Assembly (NCBI GenBank): GCA_002914805.1
Contig: JXTB01000005.1
Span: forward strand, 1,832,281 to 1,896,280
Direction: 5' to 3'
Length of the DNA stretch: 64,000 nt
Origin: Parasponia andersonii
Lineage: Eukaryota; Streptophyta; Magnoliopsida; Rosales; Cannabaceae
Positions 46,915-57,989 of this stretch are shown one piece after another (position 1 is the stretch's first letter; each line of letters starts with the position of its first letter). The notes beneath the pieces are model-generated. The model ran no database searches. It was given only the letters and a program-made list of their open reading frames with translations, and was not told the DNA's origin. Made by a program: the position numbers and the translations under genes.

Positions 46915-49339
46915 ATTGGTACAAGAGAATAGTTTTACTATTGATCTAGCATGTTTTACTCCGATCTATTCTCTTATTGATAGATGTTTTTGATTTCCGA
47001 AAAGTTTTTCTTTATGTTTGTCTTGTTCATATTATGAGTATGCTCTAGTTTGTATGATGGTCAATAGATTCAATGAGTTTGAATGTTTATTTGTTTAGAA
47101 ATTGCTATGAGGAAATGATCATGTTCATTTTGATTTTCGTTTTCTGGCATGTTCTAGATAAAACTATGCATGAAAATGTTTTGATATTTAATTGTTTTTT
47201 AGAGTTTTATGAAAACTGTTTTTTCAATTTAACAAAAAATGAACGAAACGACGGAGCGGTGTACGGCTAGGAGTCATGCGTACCGCCCGCGTGAGCCCCG
47301 AGGTTGTGATCTGCGCATGGCCGCGTGGGTGAGGCGCCGCTGGCTGTGCCGATGGGATCCACGCATGGCCTGTGGGCTACCTCCCCGCACAAGCCGCACG
47401 GGTGCACCCCGTGCGTGTAGCACGGGCATGGTCCCGCTGGCCGTACGGATGTGATCCGTGCATGGCTTGTGAGCGGCCAGCCCGTGCATAGTGCGCGGGC
47501 ATGGCCCTGTTGGCCGCGCGGATATAATCTGCGCATGGCCAGTGGGTGGCCTCCTGCACACCAGCCGTGCTGGTGGCCTCCCATGCCTTCGCTACTTGTG
47601 GTGCCGCCTTGTACATTTAATGTGTGAGCATTACGCGAGCTCGTTGTCGCTTGGGAGTTATCTCAAGTGAGGCCGCGTAGCATTATTCAAGCCCGTTAGC
47701 ACTCGGTAGTTGTCCTAAGCGTGGCCACATACTGGCTTCCTGTTCTGTCCATCAGTTTATCACGACACGTTTCGTATTTCCAGCCATAATTTTAATTATT
47801 TTCATTTCATAATTAATTTAATTTATCCATAGTTTTATGAAAACTGATAGATTAACTTTTAAATTCAAATTTTTTAAAATCCTTATTAGATTTGAATTTT
47901 TGAAATTTAAATTGATAGAATATTTTAATTTGAATTGTGGATATAATTGATATCCATAATATCTTAATTATTATTTGAATAATTAGATATATTTTAAAAT
48001 AGAAATTTTTAAAATTAGATATTATGAGATAATATCCTTTTAGTTTTAAATTCAAATTTGAATAGATATTTTTAAATACTGATTATATGATAGTTGGTAA
48101 TCTATTTTTGAATTTTAGATTTTGTTTGAATTCAAATTCGAGATATTGTAGGAGATTTTATTTGTAAAATCTTTTATCTTTTAAATTTCGAATTTTGTGA
48201 AGATTTGAAATTTAAATTTAAATCAGAATATCTTTTCAAATCTTCAAATTTGAATTTATGGCTAGTAGATATTTAATGAGATTAGATATTGATTTGAATT
48301 TTGAATTCAAATCTCACAGGATAAGATAATGGGAGATATTTAAGGAAGTTAAATTCAAATTAAGATTTCAAATTTTGAAATTTAAATTTGAGATATTTAA
48401 GGAGATTTAATTAGTTAAATCTTTTATTTAAACTAATTAGATTTTGTGAAAATCTTTTCTAATTTAAATTTTAAATATTATCTTCCATATTTAAATATTT
48501 AACATAATCTTATCAATTAGAATTATTTAAATGTTAAATAATTTTAAATTACCTGAAATTAATAAATCATTAATAATTAATTATTTGTCTGCTTACTACT
48601 TTGGTATTATTAGGACAATATTGCATGCATGCCTAATAATTAAGTATTATTACATGATCTTTAGTAACATGTTATACAGAAAATTAGAGCTACTCTCATG
48701 CAAATCTGAACATGCTTACATAATTGATTTTAGGTTACTAAACTAGTTAGATAACTGGGTAAAATCTATAAATCCCTTATTATAAAATATTGAGTGGGAG
48801 AAGGTATGTGATACCTATGGTCTTCATTGTTGGTTCGTTATGTATCAAGATGAGCCTTGTCTCAGAATCTTGCTGAGCTCCTGTAGAAGGGTTTTTCGTC
48901 CAGGTAATACTCGAAATGAGCTTCTAAGGATAAGGTACTAGGTTGACTATATTAGACTGATCACCCGTAGGAGATGGTCTTATATAGAAAGCTTAGTTAC
49001 CGAAACAATGGTTAAACACTCAACTCGAAACATTAATATCCTCCCGTAGGAGTTCTTATTAGTCGATTAGATGACCAAAGAGAATGTTAGTTAGAAATAT
49101 GGGATAAGAGTTATCTGTCTATTTACTAATTAAAATTATTTCATTTTGACTTGGTAATTGTATGACTTCCCGTAGGAGGCTTGTAATCAGTGGTAGGTTA
49201 AATTACCATGAATATAAGTGATAGTCTTAAGGATACTTCACTTGCATATTGTATGCTTAAATATTTTATGTTAATTATTCGAAACATAATAAATGATGTT
49301 TGCTTATACGTGGAATATTTATTTATTTTTTTAGTAGAT
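46915..49339 (+). other. Leader of element D between LTR and gag
   Basis: ATTGGTACAAGAG right after the LTR is a degenerate PBS (initiator Met type with changes). The leader then holds a GC-rich repeat block (47230-47760), a very AT-rich stretch with GAGATATTTAAGGAGAT-like words (47780-48540), and three exact copies of CCCGTAGGAG (48964-48973, 49043-49052, 49169-49178). Minus frames in the GC-rich block are chance products of composition. Confidence 0.6.
47230..47760. repeat. GC-rich imperfect repeat block in the leader of D
   Basis: This block differs sharply in composition from the AT-rich surroundings. The word GCATGG recurs near 47315, 47363, 47426, 47460, 47499 and 47533, with a 73-base period between 47426/47499 and 47460/47533, and GGATNNNATCC-type words stand before some of them. 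It is a degenerate minisatellite. Confidence 0.7.
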
Positions 49340-50110
49340 ATGGCACTTAATCCCTTATCCACTTTACTCACACAAGATAAGCTAGACGGTGAAAACTATG
49401 TAGACTGGAAACGTAACCTAGACATAGTGCTTACTACTGATAAACATAAGTAGGTTCTCACCATTCCATGTCCTGCTCAGCCAACTGAGGAATCCACCAA
49501 CAATGAAAGAAACTTATATTATAAGTGGAAGCAATCTGATGAGATGGCTAAGTGCTATATACTTGGCTCAATGAGCAATATATTGCAACAGCAACATCGT
49601 GGGATGGATATTACTGTTGACATTATACTGAGTGTTGACGAAATGTTCGCCAGTCTCGGTCGTCAAGTAGAAATGAGGCTATAAGTGCTTTTATGAATCT
49701 TCGTCAAAAGAAGGGTACTCCAGTTCGGGAACATATGATGAAGTTCATCGCATACCTTAACGAACTAGAAATCTTTGGAGCTGAAATTGATTGTGAGATC
49801 CAAATTGACATGGTTTTGAACATATTGTCAGACACCTTCAATCAATTTAAGATTGATAATGAAATTCGCCAGAAGGATTATACTCTTACTGGCCTGATGA
49901 AAGATCTGCAAATAACAAAGAATATTCTTAAGAAGAATAAGTCGGGGTCAGCTGAGGCTAATGTAGCTCAAGCTAGTTCTTCCAAACTTAAGTCGAAAGG
50001 CAAAGGTAAGTGGAAGAAAAAGACTCCTGCTTCTCTGGCTCCAAAGAAAAAGAAGACAAAGAAGGATGCAAACCAAAGGGAAAATGTTTCCACTGCAGTG
50101 AGGATGGATA
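49340..50110 (+). pseudogene. Element D gag, frameshifted
   Basis: The start codon at 49340 opens ALNPLSTLLTQDKLDGENY and VDWKRNLDIVL, the typical N-terminus of copia gag. A stop (TAG at 49451) is expected Trp. The frame continues to about 49683, shifts, and 49693-50139 carries MNLRQKKGTPVREHMMKF and VLNILSDTFNQFKID. A Lys-rich linker and then, after another frameshift, the knuckle CFHCSEDGYWKRN follow; the usual CCHC has lost its His (Tyr) and last Cys. Confidence 0.88.
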
Positions 50111-50139
50111 TTGGAAGAGGAACCGCAAAACTTACCTAG

Positions 50140-50477
50140 CTCTTAAAAGGGAAAAGGACAATGACAAGGACAAACAAGATAATGACAATTTATTGTTCAT
50201 TGAGGCTAGTCATGCGGTTGATTCTATCGATTCTTGGATCGTAGATTCGGAAGCCACTGACCATATTTGTAATACTTTCCAGGGGTCCAAGGAAACTAGG
50301 AAGTTTGCTAGTGAAGAATTCAAGCTGCGATTGGGAGATGGCTCAATAGTTGAAGCTCGTACAATGGGAGATGTTATTTTGAATTTCAATGATTTTAGGT
50401 TTTTAGAAATAAAGAATTATTATTACATTCCAGTGTTTAAATGGAATTTGATTTTGGTTTCCTATTTAATGAGATAA
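50140..50477 (+). pseudogene. Element D aspartic protease, active site mutated
   Basis: SWIVDSEATDHICNTF (about 50233-50280) stands where copia proteases have WIVDSGATDHI. The Gly of the catalytic DSG is Glu. Downstream LRLGDGSIVEARTMGDVIL and YYIPVFKWNLILVSYL match the rest of the domain. The stop at 50475 lies before the integrase part. Confidence 0.85.
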
Positions 50478-50669
50478 GGTTATTCTGTTCATTTTGACAA
50501 TAAAGTTTCTATTAGAAAGAATAAAAGTCTTATTTGCACTGATACTCATAGGAGTAATCTTTTCTTTATTCAACCTAAAAGTATCTCATTGTACAATCTT
50601 GAAAATGTTTCTAAACATATAGAATCGAAACATAAGAAGGTGAAAGTGAGTACTAATGATGAAACTTAT

Positions 50670-51420
50670 CTCTGACATTTGAGACTCAGTTATATTAACC
50701 TAAATAGAATTCAAAGGTTAGTCAGTGATGGACTTCTAAGTTCGTTAGTAGTCAAACTATTACCAACTTGTGAATCCTATCTGGAAGGTAAAATGACTAA
50801 AAGACCATTTACTGGAAAAGGTCTTAGAGTTCAAGAATGTCTTGAGTTAGTAAAGACTGATGTCTGTGGGCCCTTGAATATTCAAGCACGAGGAGGATTT
50901 GAATACTTCATTACTTTTATGGATGATTATTCTAGATTTAGTTATGTTTACCTAATGCAATGCAAATCGGATTCTTTTGAAAAGTTCAGAGAATTCAAAG
51001 CAAAAACTGAAAAGCAGTTAGGAAAGAACATAAAAACCCTTTGATCTGATCGAGGTGGTGAATACCTCTCTGGAGAATTCTCTGAATTTCTCACAGACAA
51101 TGGGATCCTATCCCAACTCACAGCACCTGCTATGCCTCAATTAAATGGTGTTACTGAAAGAAGAAATAGGACACTTTTGGATATGGTTAGGTCGATGCTC
51201 AGTTATTTACAATTACCTGTATCTTTTTGGGGTTATGCCTTAGAAAATGCTTTGTACCTGCTGAATAGAGTTCCTTCTAAGTCAGTACCTAAGACTCTAT
51301 TTGAACTATGGAAAAGACATAAATCTAGTTTGCGTCATATCCATATTTGGGGTTGTCCAACATATGTGTTGAAAGGGAAAACGACTAAGTTGGAATCATG
51401 ATCTGAATTGTGTCTATTTG
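50670..51420 (+). pseudogene. Element D integrase, with stops
   Basis: The zinc-binding region reads HLRLSYINLNRIQRLV, then LLPTCESYLEGKMTKRPF: the second His and the second Cys of HHCC are both Tyr. The core has LVKTDVCGPLN (first Asp), a stop near 51042, SDRGGEYLSGEF (second Asp) and GVTERRNRTLLDMV (Glu), then PVSFWGYALENALYLLNRVP. The C-terminal part continues to FVGYSKGTRGYYFY at 51418-51460. Confidence 0.9.
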
Positions 51421-51695
51421 TAGGTTACTCAAAAGGAACTAGAGGGTACTATTTCTATAGTACTGAAGAAAAGAAAGTGTATATGAGTACAAATGCTACT
51501 TTCTTGGAAGAAAATTATATGAAAGATTTCAAGCTCAAAAGTAAGTTAGTTCTAGAAGAATTAACTGATGATGTTATCAGTCCATCTATAGAAGATAAGA
51601 TAGAGAAAGCACTTAGAAAAGATAAATCACTTGAAACTCAACAAACATCAGATCCTCATCGTAGTGGGAGAGTTATGAGATAACCTGAAAGATAC

Positions 51696-52470
51696 TTGGG
51701 AATAGGAGAGTCTTATGACCAAGAATCTGATCCTTACACCTATAATGAGGCAATGGATGATGTTGATAAAAATCTCTGGCAAAAGGCAATGGAATCTGAA
51801 ATAGAGTCCATGTACTCTAATAAAGTCTGGGAACTTGTAGATCCATCTAAAGGGATAAAACCCATTGGGTGTAAGTGGGTCTATAAGAGAAAGAGAGGAA
51901 TAGATGGAAAAGTAGAGACTTTCAAGGCAAAGTTAGTTGCAAAGGGTTATACACAGAAAGAATGTATCGATTATGAAGAAACCTTCTCTCCTGTAGTGAT
52001 TATCAAATCTATTTGCATACTCTTATCCATCATTATATCTCTTGATTATAAGATATGGCAAATGGACGTCAAGACTGCATTCCTGAATGGCAATCTTGAT
52101 GAACGTATCTATATGATACAACCAGAGGGATTCGTTGAAAAGGGTCAAGAAAGAAAAGTTTGCGAACTTAAGAGATCTATTTATGGACTCAAGCAAGCAT
52201 CTAGATCATGGAACATAAGATTTGATGAAGCAATTAAGTCTTATAGTTTTGAACAAATCATAGATGAACCTTGTGTCTGTAAAAGAATTCAGGATAACAA
52301 AGTGATTTTTTTGGTACTGTATGTTGATGATATTCTAATCATTGGAAATGATGTTGGATCATTATCATCAGTGAAAGTCTGGTTAGCACAATAGTTTGAT
52401 ATGAAGGACTTAGATGAAGCTTGCTATGTTTTAGGAATACAGATTCTATGAGACAGAAAGAACAAACGCA
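51696..52470 (+). pseudogene. Element D reverse transcriptase, nearly complete
   Basis: This 232-residue frame (51696-52394) is the longest in the window. It carries WQKAMESEIESMYSNKVWEL, GCKWVYKRKRGIDGKVETF, KAKLVAKGYTQKECIDYEET and FSPVV, then IWQMDVKTAFLNGNLDERIY (first catalytic Asp), VCELKRSIYGLKQASRSWN and FLVLYVDDILIIGND (the YVDD box). The TAG at the end is expected Gln. FDMKDLDEACYVLGIQI follows in the same frame. Only a few point changes separate it from an open RT. Confidence 0.93.
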
Positions 52471-52499
52471 TATCTTTATCACAAACTTTATATGTAGAC

Positions 52500-53190
52500 A
52501 AAATAATGGTAAGGTTTGAAATGTGTAATTCTAAGAAAGGTTTAACACTCTTTCGTAAAGGAATTATTCTGTCTAATGAAAATTCTCCTAAGACAGAAAA
52601 AGAGAAGGAACAAATGAGAAATATTCCTTATGCTTCGGCAGTGGGAAGTCTCAAGTATGACATGCTTTGCACAAGACCAGATATTTATTATGCTGTTGGG
52701 ATTGTAAGTCATTACTAATCCAATCCAAGACCTAAACATTAGGGTGCAGTCAAGCATATTCTAAATTATCTTCGGAGAATTAGAAATCATATGCTTGTAT
52801 ATTCTGGAGAAGATCTAACAACTGTTCGATATACTGATTCGGATTTTCAATCTGATAATGACTCTAGAAGATCAACCTCTGGTTCAGTCTTTACCCTTGG
52901 TGGTAGAGCCATTATATGGAGGAGTATCAAGCAATCTTGTGTTGCGGATTCAACCACGGAGGTCGAATGTGTGGCAGCTTCTGAAGTAGCTAAAGAGGCG
53001 GTCTGGCTTCGTAATTTCCTTTTGGATCTTGAGGTAATACCTGGAGCACAGTAACCTATGACACTTTATTGTGACATAGAGAAGAAATATCAGAGAAATT
53101 GTTCAAAGAAGAGGCATGATAGTGAGTAAGATAGCGTCTACAGAGAATCTTGCTGATCCTTTTACCAAATTTTTAGCTACCTAAATATTT
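52500..53190 (+). pseudogene. Element D RNase H, with internal deletion
   Basis: 52506-52718 codes MRNIPYASAVGSLKYDMLCT and RPDIYYAVGIVS; 52791-53054 codes VRYTDSDFQSDNDSRRSTSG and STTEVECVAASEVAKEAVWL, the copia RNase H (Asp in TDSDF, Glu in TEVECVA; the usual form is TEAEYVA). After LYCD the sequence jumps to IEKKYQR and REIVQRR-like residues, so about 20 residues (normally around SGAVANSKEPRSHKRGKHI) are deleted near 53076. SKIASTENLADPFTKFLAT ends it. Confidence 0.88.
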
Positions 53191-53244
53191 GAGGATCACC
53201 TAGAAGTAATGGGACTACATGATATGTCATATCTGCTCTAAAGG

Positions 53245-53257
53245 CCAAGTGGGAGAT
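53245..53257 (+). other. Polypurine tract of element D
   Basis: CCAAGTGGGAGAT directly before TGTTGGAATAATG, the classical copia PPT and LTR start. Confidence 0.85.
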
Positions 53258-54903
53258 TGTTGGAATAATGTCCTATAAAGTAGTCTATTATTTAGACATT
53301 ATAAATAATATTTATTGGATTATTTAGTATTTATCTGTTATTAATAAATTTCATGTTATGAATTTCTATTTCATTTATGTCCCATTGATATACATGTGAT
53401 ATGTATATTTATCTTATACAAATATCTAAAAGATTCTAAGACATGAAATGAGTAATAAAGAATTATTCGTATGATGAGTTCATATGTGGGAAACATTATA
53501 TTCCTTATTTCATTATGTCTAAATTAAATTGTTCGCATTCTGCATATTGAAGATGAAATACTTTACTATGTCATAGAATGTAGTATTGTCTTTTTATTAA
53601 TGAAGTCTCTAATTATCGAAGTGAGTCTTCGGATAGAAACAATAGTGTGTTATAAGAAAGTTATAAAAGCATCAAACAGGACCTAGTGAATTAGAATTTG
53701 AGGTTAAGTGTCGTAACTCAAATTTCTAATTTTACTAATCTAGTACTATTGTAGAAGACCTTAATCCTAGTGATTAACAAACTTACTTTCATGTGTTTTA
53801 TCTTTTTAAGTTACTAAAGGACTAGTTCCGATTTATGGTTCGAACTCCGGTATCTTGGAAGATAAGATATATGAAATGTGTAGAACATTTTTCATGATAG
53901 ACACCATGCATATGATGTCACTTTGAATTTTTTCAAGTACTTGGATAATATAAACCAGGGCCTCGGTATTCACTATGTGAATTTGACTGTATTGGTATAA
54001 GCAGATACAAACACCATAGTTAACTAATATCTATTAGATGAAAAATGGCAACTCAAAGGTAAATATGTATTAGATGGGTAATACAATAATTTCACCTTAC
54101 TAGTATAGCATTGCATTGGGGGTATGTCTACAGGTATAGTATATGCTAAATGGATCAAGCTAATTAATTGTTAATAAGCTTCACAAAAAATAAATGACAT
54201 TTAGTCCAAGAGTTCAATATTGGGTCTATAGTGGCGTGCTCTAATATTAATGGACAAGGTCTTATCATAATTAAGAGTTAATTATGATAGTGGGTATATG
54301 GTCCATTGGAGCTTGAGCTTTATGGATCTAACTGGTCCCTTGTCTAGCTCAAATTAAAGCCTAATAGCCATTTGATGATCAGTTGAGCCCAACAAGATAA
54401 ATAAGCCCATTAGGGTTTACTAATCTCTCTATTTTTAAGAAAAAAGTTCTCTAGCAACAAGACACAAGTGTTACATGTGAACACCCCTTGAGAAGAGAGT
54501 GTCACACGAAAACAGAGAGAGAGAGCAGAGAAAATCGACCACCACTAGGGATTCACTGTCTTTAGTGTTTCGGCCATCCCGGAGAAATCGGTTCGAGAAG
54601 AATGTCTTCTTGTTCATCTGCGGATATATTTGTTAGGAATCAAGAAGGTGACCACCCACCGGATCAATCAAACGGCTTTCGATAATAGACGGGAAGACGA
54701 GAAGGTTGTGGAGCGAATCCGCGTATTGTTCTTGTCTAGATCAAGAGTTAATTCATGTTAGATCACGATCTGAAACATTTTGTAAAAAGAAAAATTTTAT
54801 ACGACCAATTCTGCTGCGTTTCTTAATTTTACAAAACTATGGAGTTCTTGAAAATAATTTTATGAAAATAATTTTCGAAAATTTATTCCAATAAACACCA
54901 GTA
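53258..54903 (+). repeat. 3' LTR of element D
   Basis: Starts TGTTGGAATAATG and ends AACACCAGTA, 1646 bp. It keeps the unfilled target of E at 53915-53919. The TATA-like site of the 5' LTR reads CTCTATTTTTAAG here. Confidence 0.93.
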
Positions 54904-54908
54904 TTTTA

Positions 54909-55540
54909 TGCTTCATTCGACTACTTGCTCGCATAGAAGAAGCCAAAATCTGATGGGTTCGACTTCAATTGGTAGAAGCGAACTCTTTAGGTGTGGGGGA
55001 TTCTAGACCTAATTTATGGTATAATATGTATAAACTAACTATGTATCTATATATATTCAGGGTTAGTTAAAAAGGGACAACTCTATAATAATCGGCGATC
55101 GATTTGATATATGGATATAATGGGAGGTAAACACTACATCTAAGAACTACGTCTAAGAATGAGGCAGTTCCATGAGGAGGTGTGTATGGTCGATTAAACT
55201 CTGTGGATAGGCGAAGGGGACATTGATTTCGCAATCGCATACGATCTTTTCAAGCTTGTTTGTTGTACAGCTCGTCTTTACATCAGTATATGAACAGTCT
55301 CCTTCTACATATTTATAACCCCTTACGAATGTAGGGGCATCCCCTAATGTACTAAGGCCATTGGTCTTAAGGGAGGTCTCTTATGCGAGGACTACATTGT
55401 CTGGTCTCGACTATTTCTACTTCAGGTTGTAGCTCAAGATAGTCTTCGAGATCTATGGAGCTAATGCTTGCATTGGAGAATGACGATTCCCTAATAATGC
55501 ATTCCCTTCCCTAAGTTCCTCACTACTAGATATCTGAAAG
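54909..55540 (-). pseudogene. Antisense ORF of element C, 5' part, split by element D
   Basis: On the minus strand the piece LSTLGDAPTFVRGYKYVEGD (near 55350-55300) and TNKLEKIVCDCEINVPFAYP (near 55270-55200) can be read, with stops. FYASK at about 54925-54945 runs up to the insertion point of D, and the sequence continues as KPSMESAITWENGKIYFF at 44723 downward. So D interrupted this ORF. The start codon is not identified. Confidence 0.55.
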
Positions 55541-56637
55541 AAGAAACATGGGATATATTTAGTCCTATGCAAGCATCAGGAATACTCACTATATGTGAGC
55601 AATTTAGGGCCATAAACCTTAGGATTGCACCGACAACAAGCTATTCATCGAATTTTTTCTAATCAATTTATAGATTCGTCTAAAATTGTTTAAGCAACTC
55701 TTCAATAATTCGTCACTCGGTTTATTAATTCTATGTCTAGTTTTGGTTTTCGAATATCAAGATCTCAGATCTTAGATTTCTCCTATGGGTTCGTCTACTA
55801 ATCATCTAAAAGTAATTTATTCGTTAAATTCATAGAGAAATTCTGAGATATACCCATTTTCAGTTCATCTGAATATGGGAATGGGTTTATGTTCAGATTA
55901 TTCGTACTTTATGGTTCATCTTTCTATTTCTAAGAATAAGCTTTGTGTGACTCATAGTAAGGTAAGAGTTCTCTGGTCCTATAAAAATCGAAGAACAATG
56001 ATTCTTTAAATAAAAAAGAGAAAGAAAATATATGCTAACCTTTTTTCGGAGATTGAAAAACCGAGATGTTGCCTGAGGGATTTTGGTGATGACTTTGCCG
56101 GAGAAGATGTTGAGTTTAGGTGAGCTGAACAGCGAATAGAGACACCGAGAGGATTTTTGTCTTACAGATGTTTTGGATTTCAGAAGAAATGAAATAAGAA
56201 GAGGACAGATAGATTCTTGATATATATTTCAAGTATCATCAAATCACAGCCATAGATCAAGACATTTAATTTTCGGATCTAATGGCTGAAATTCACGCGG
56301 GAGTTAATTTTTGAAATTAAATAAGTATTTTTCGAAATATAAAGAGTCTTGGTTTGAAACATCTCAATTTGAAATAACAGCTAACGTCATTGCTATCATC
56401 GCGTCTGCTCGAAAAACGAAGAAGCCTCCTCGAGCTTTTCTAATCTTTTAAGAAAAGATGACACGTTGTTGCGTCTGTCAGGAAAAAGTACGTGTATTTC
56501 TGGAAAGATAGGATTTAAGAATTGGCGATTCTTCAAGGGTTTCAAGATGACCTCATAATGTCGCATTCTTAAGCTCGCACTTATCAGAGAAGAAAGCCCC
56601 ATTTTATCCTAAAGAACTAATAGAGCTGGGAGGCAAT
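55541..56637. other. 3' untranslated part of element C
   Basis: No further coding signal. GAGCTGGGAGGCAAT just before the 3' LTR is the likely PPT. A minus frame at 56396-56602 is not recognised. Confidence 0.5.
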
Positions 56638-57224
56638 TATTATGCAGTCTAAAAACTATATGTTGGTCAATGCCAAAAAGGGAAAGTTAGCAACCGAGTT
56701 GAACGCATCAGGTCACATGAGCATATTTCTGATCGAAGTGCGACCTCCTCTGAATGAGTTAAGTACGACCAGTATGAAAAGGAAACTAAATCAAGCTTCA
56801 TCAAACGTATAATCTACAAAGAAATGGAAATAAGTTTCTAAATAGAGATTGTCAAATTATTCCACTTAAGTTATTACCCAATTATATTATTACTCGAATT
56901 GTATTTTCTGATTACACATTTACCCGTTTGTACAATTAGGAAATATTGAGCCGCCCTTACCTATATGAGGGGAGCTTAGTGTTGTTATAAAGGGGATGGG
57001 GCTACATTCTGTAATTCTCTCTCTATTCTGACCTTGAGACTTAAAGAAACTCTTGTAATTCTCCAGAAAATAGTGAAAAATAGTGGACTGAGCTCATCTT
57101 TTTTGAGGCTGAACCACTATAAAGTTCTTGTCTACTTATTTGCTTTGATTTATCAACCATTTTCACACACAAACTACATCTTACAAATTTCCTAAATTCG
57201 TTATTGACAAAACCTCCGTCAACA
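56638..57224 (+). repeat. 3' LTR of element C
   Basis: Starts TATTATGCAG (TG changed to TA) and ends CGTCAACA, followed by the CACGA duplication. It aligns with 36143-36731. Confidence 0.92.
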
Positions 57225-57229
57225 CACGA

Positions 57230-57440
57230 TTTTTTAAAAAATATTGATCAAAATTTGACCTTTGAAAATAATTGGGAAACTCATACGTTATAAGAAAATA
57301 TAGTCCCAAAATATACGTTCTAAGACGTGGTGACAAAGTTATAAATTTTGTTTATCTTCGCAAAAAGCGTTTATTATTTAAAAAGTAAGACATACAAACT
57401 TAAATATTTACAAATTAAGTAGTTAACCAACAAAAGTCTT
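57230..57440. other. AT-rich flank of element C
   Basis: Nothing supported. Confidence 0.4.
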
Positions 57441-57734
57441 CTCGGATACTTGGGTTCAATCTCTTAGAGCTTAACATTACTTTTCCTTTACTTTTTTTCT
57501 TTTCTCTCTTTCTCTCTTTTTGATTTTTATTTTCTCTTTTTAAAATTCCTTTTTTTCCATTTTCTAACTTTTTTTTTTTTTACATTGAACTCGGATACTT
57601 GGGTTCAATCTCTTAGAGCTTAACATTACTTTTCCTTTACTTTTTTTCTTTTCTCTCTCTCTCTTTTTGATTTTTATTTTCTCTTTTTAAAATTCCTTTT
57701 TTTCCATTTTCTAACTTTTTTTTTTTACATTGAA
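57441..57734. repeat. Tandem duplication, 149-bp period
   Basis: The unit beginning CTCGGATACTTGGGTTCAAT occurs at 57441 and again at 57590. The copies are almost identical apart from lengths of CTCT and T runs, which suggests a recent duplication. The unit is pyrimidine-rich and without ORF. Confidence 0.9.
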
Positions 57735-57989
57735 CCATATAAAGGAATATGAAAAAAAAATAAATTAAAAATATCAAAAAGACCTTCTTTGATTTGTGAT
57801 TTAAATCTTTATTTTTATTTTTTTTTTGTTCTTAATCTTTTTAAAATTCTTTTTTCTTTAATTCCTTTTCTAACTCTTTTTCACGTTAAACCTACCATTC
57901 TTTTTTTTTCCCTGTGATTAGTCTTTTTGAAATTATTTTTCCTTTAATGCTAAAAACAATTAGTTCTTTTTTTAAAAAAAACTAATTTG

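Larger units (their letters stand above)
44729..54903 (+). mobile_element. Element D: Ty1/copia retrotransposon nested in C
   Basis: LTRs of 2186 bp (5', containing insertion E) and 1646 bp (3') flank gag, protease, integrase, RT and RNase H in that order, which defines Ty1/copia. Without E the 5' LTR is 1644 bp. The perfect 5-bp duplication TTTTA bounds it. Over the first 240 bases I count about 17 differences between the LTRs. A long leader of about 2.4 kb, including a GC-rich block, precedes gag. Several ORF breaks and a small RNase H deletion make the copy inactive. Confidence 0.94.
36143..57224 (+). mobile_element. Element C: Ty3/gypsy, Tat-type, with antisense ORF; host of nested element D
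   Basis: LTRs of 589 and 587 bp are flanked by a perfect 5-bp duplication CACGA (36138-36142 and 57225-57229). Between them lie gag, protease, RT, RNase H and integrase on plus, then an antisense ORF, the arrangement of Retand-like Tat elements. Removing the nested copia element D (44729-54903) leaves about 10.9 kb, a normal length for the group. All ORFs hold stops, largely at codons expected to be CAA, CGA or TGG. Confidence 0.93.

Noticed and set aside
47267..47616. Three overlapping minus frames of 79-105 codons in the GC-rich block
   Set aside because: They overlap in different frames, have repeat-driven composition and lie in the leader of element D; GC-rich DNA has few stops, so they are chance frames.
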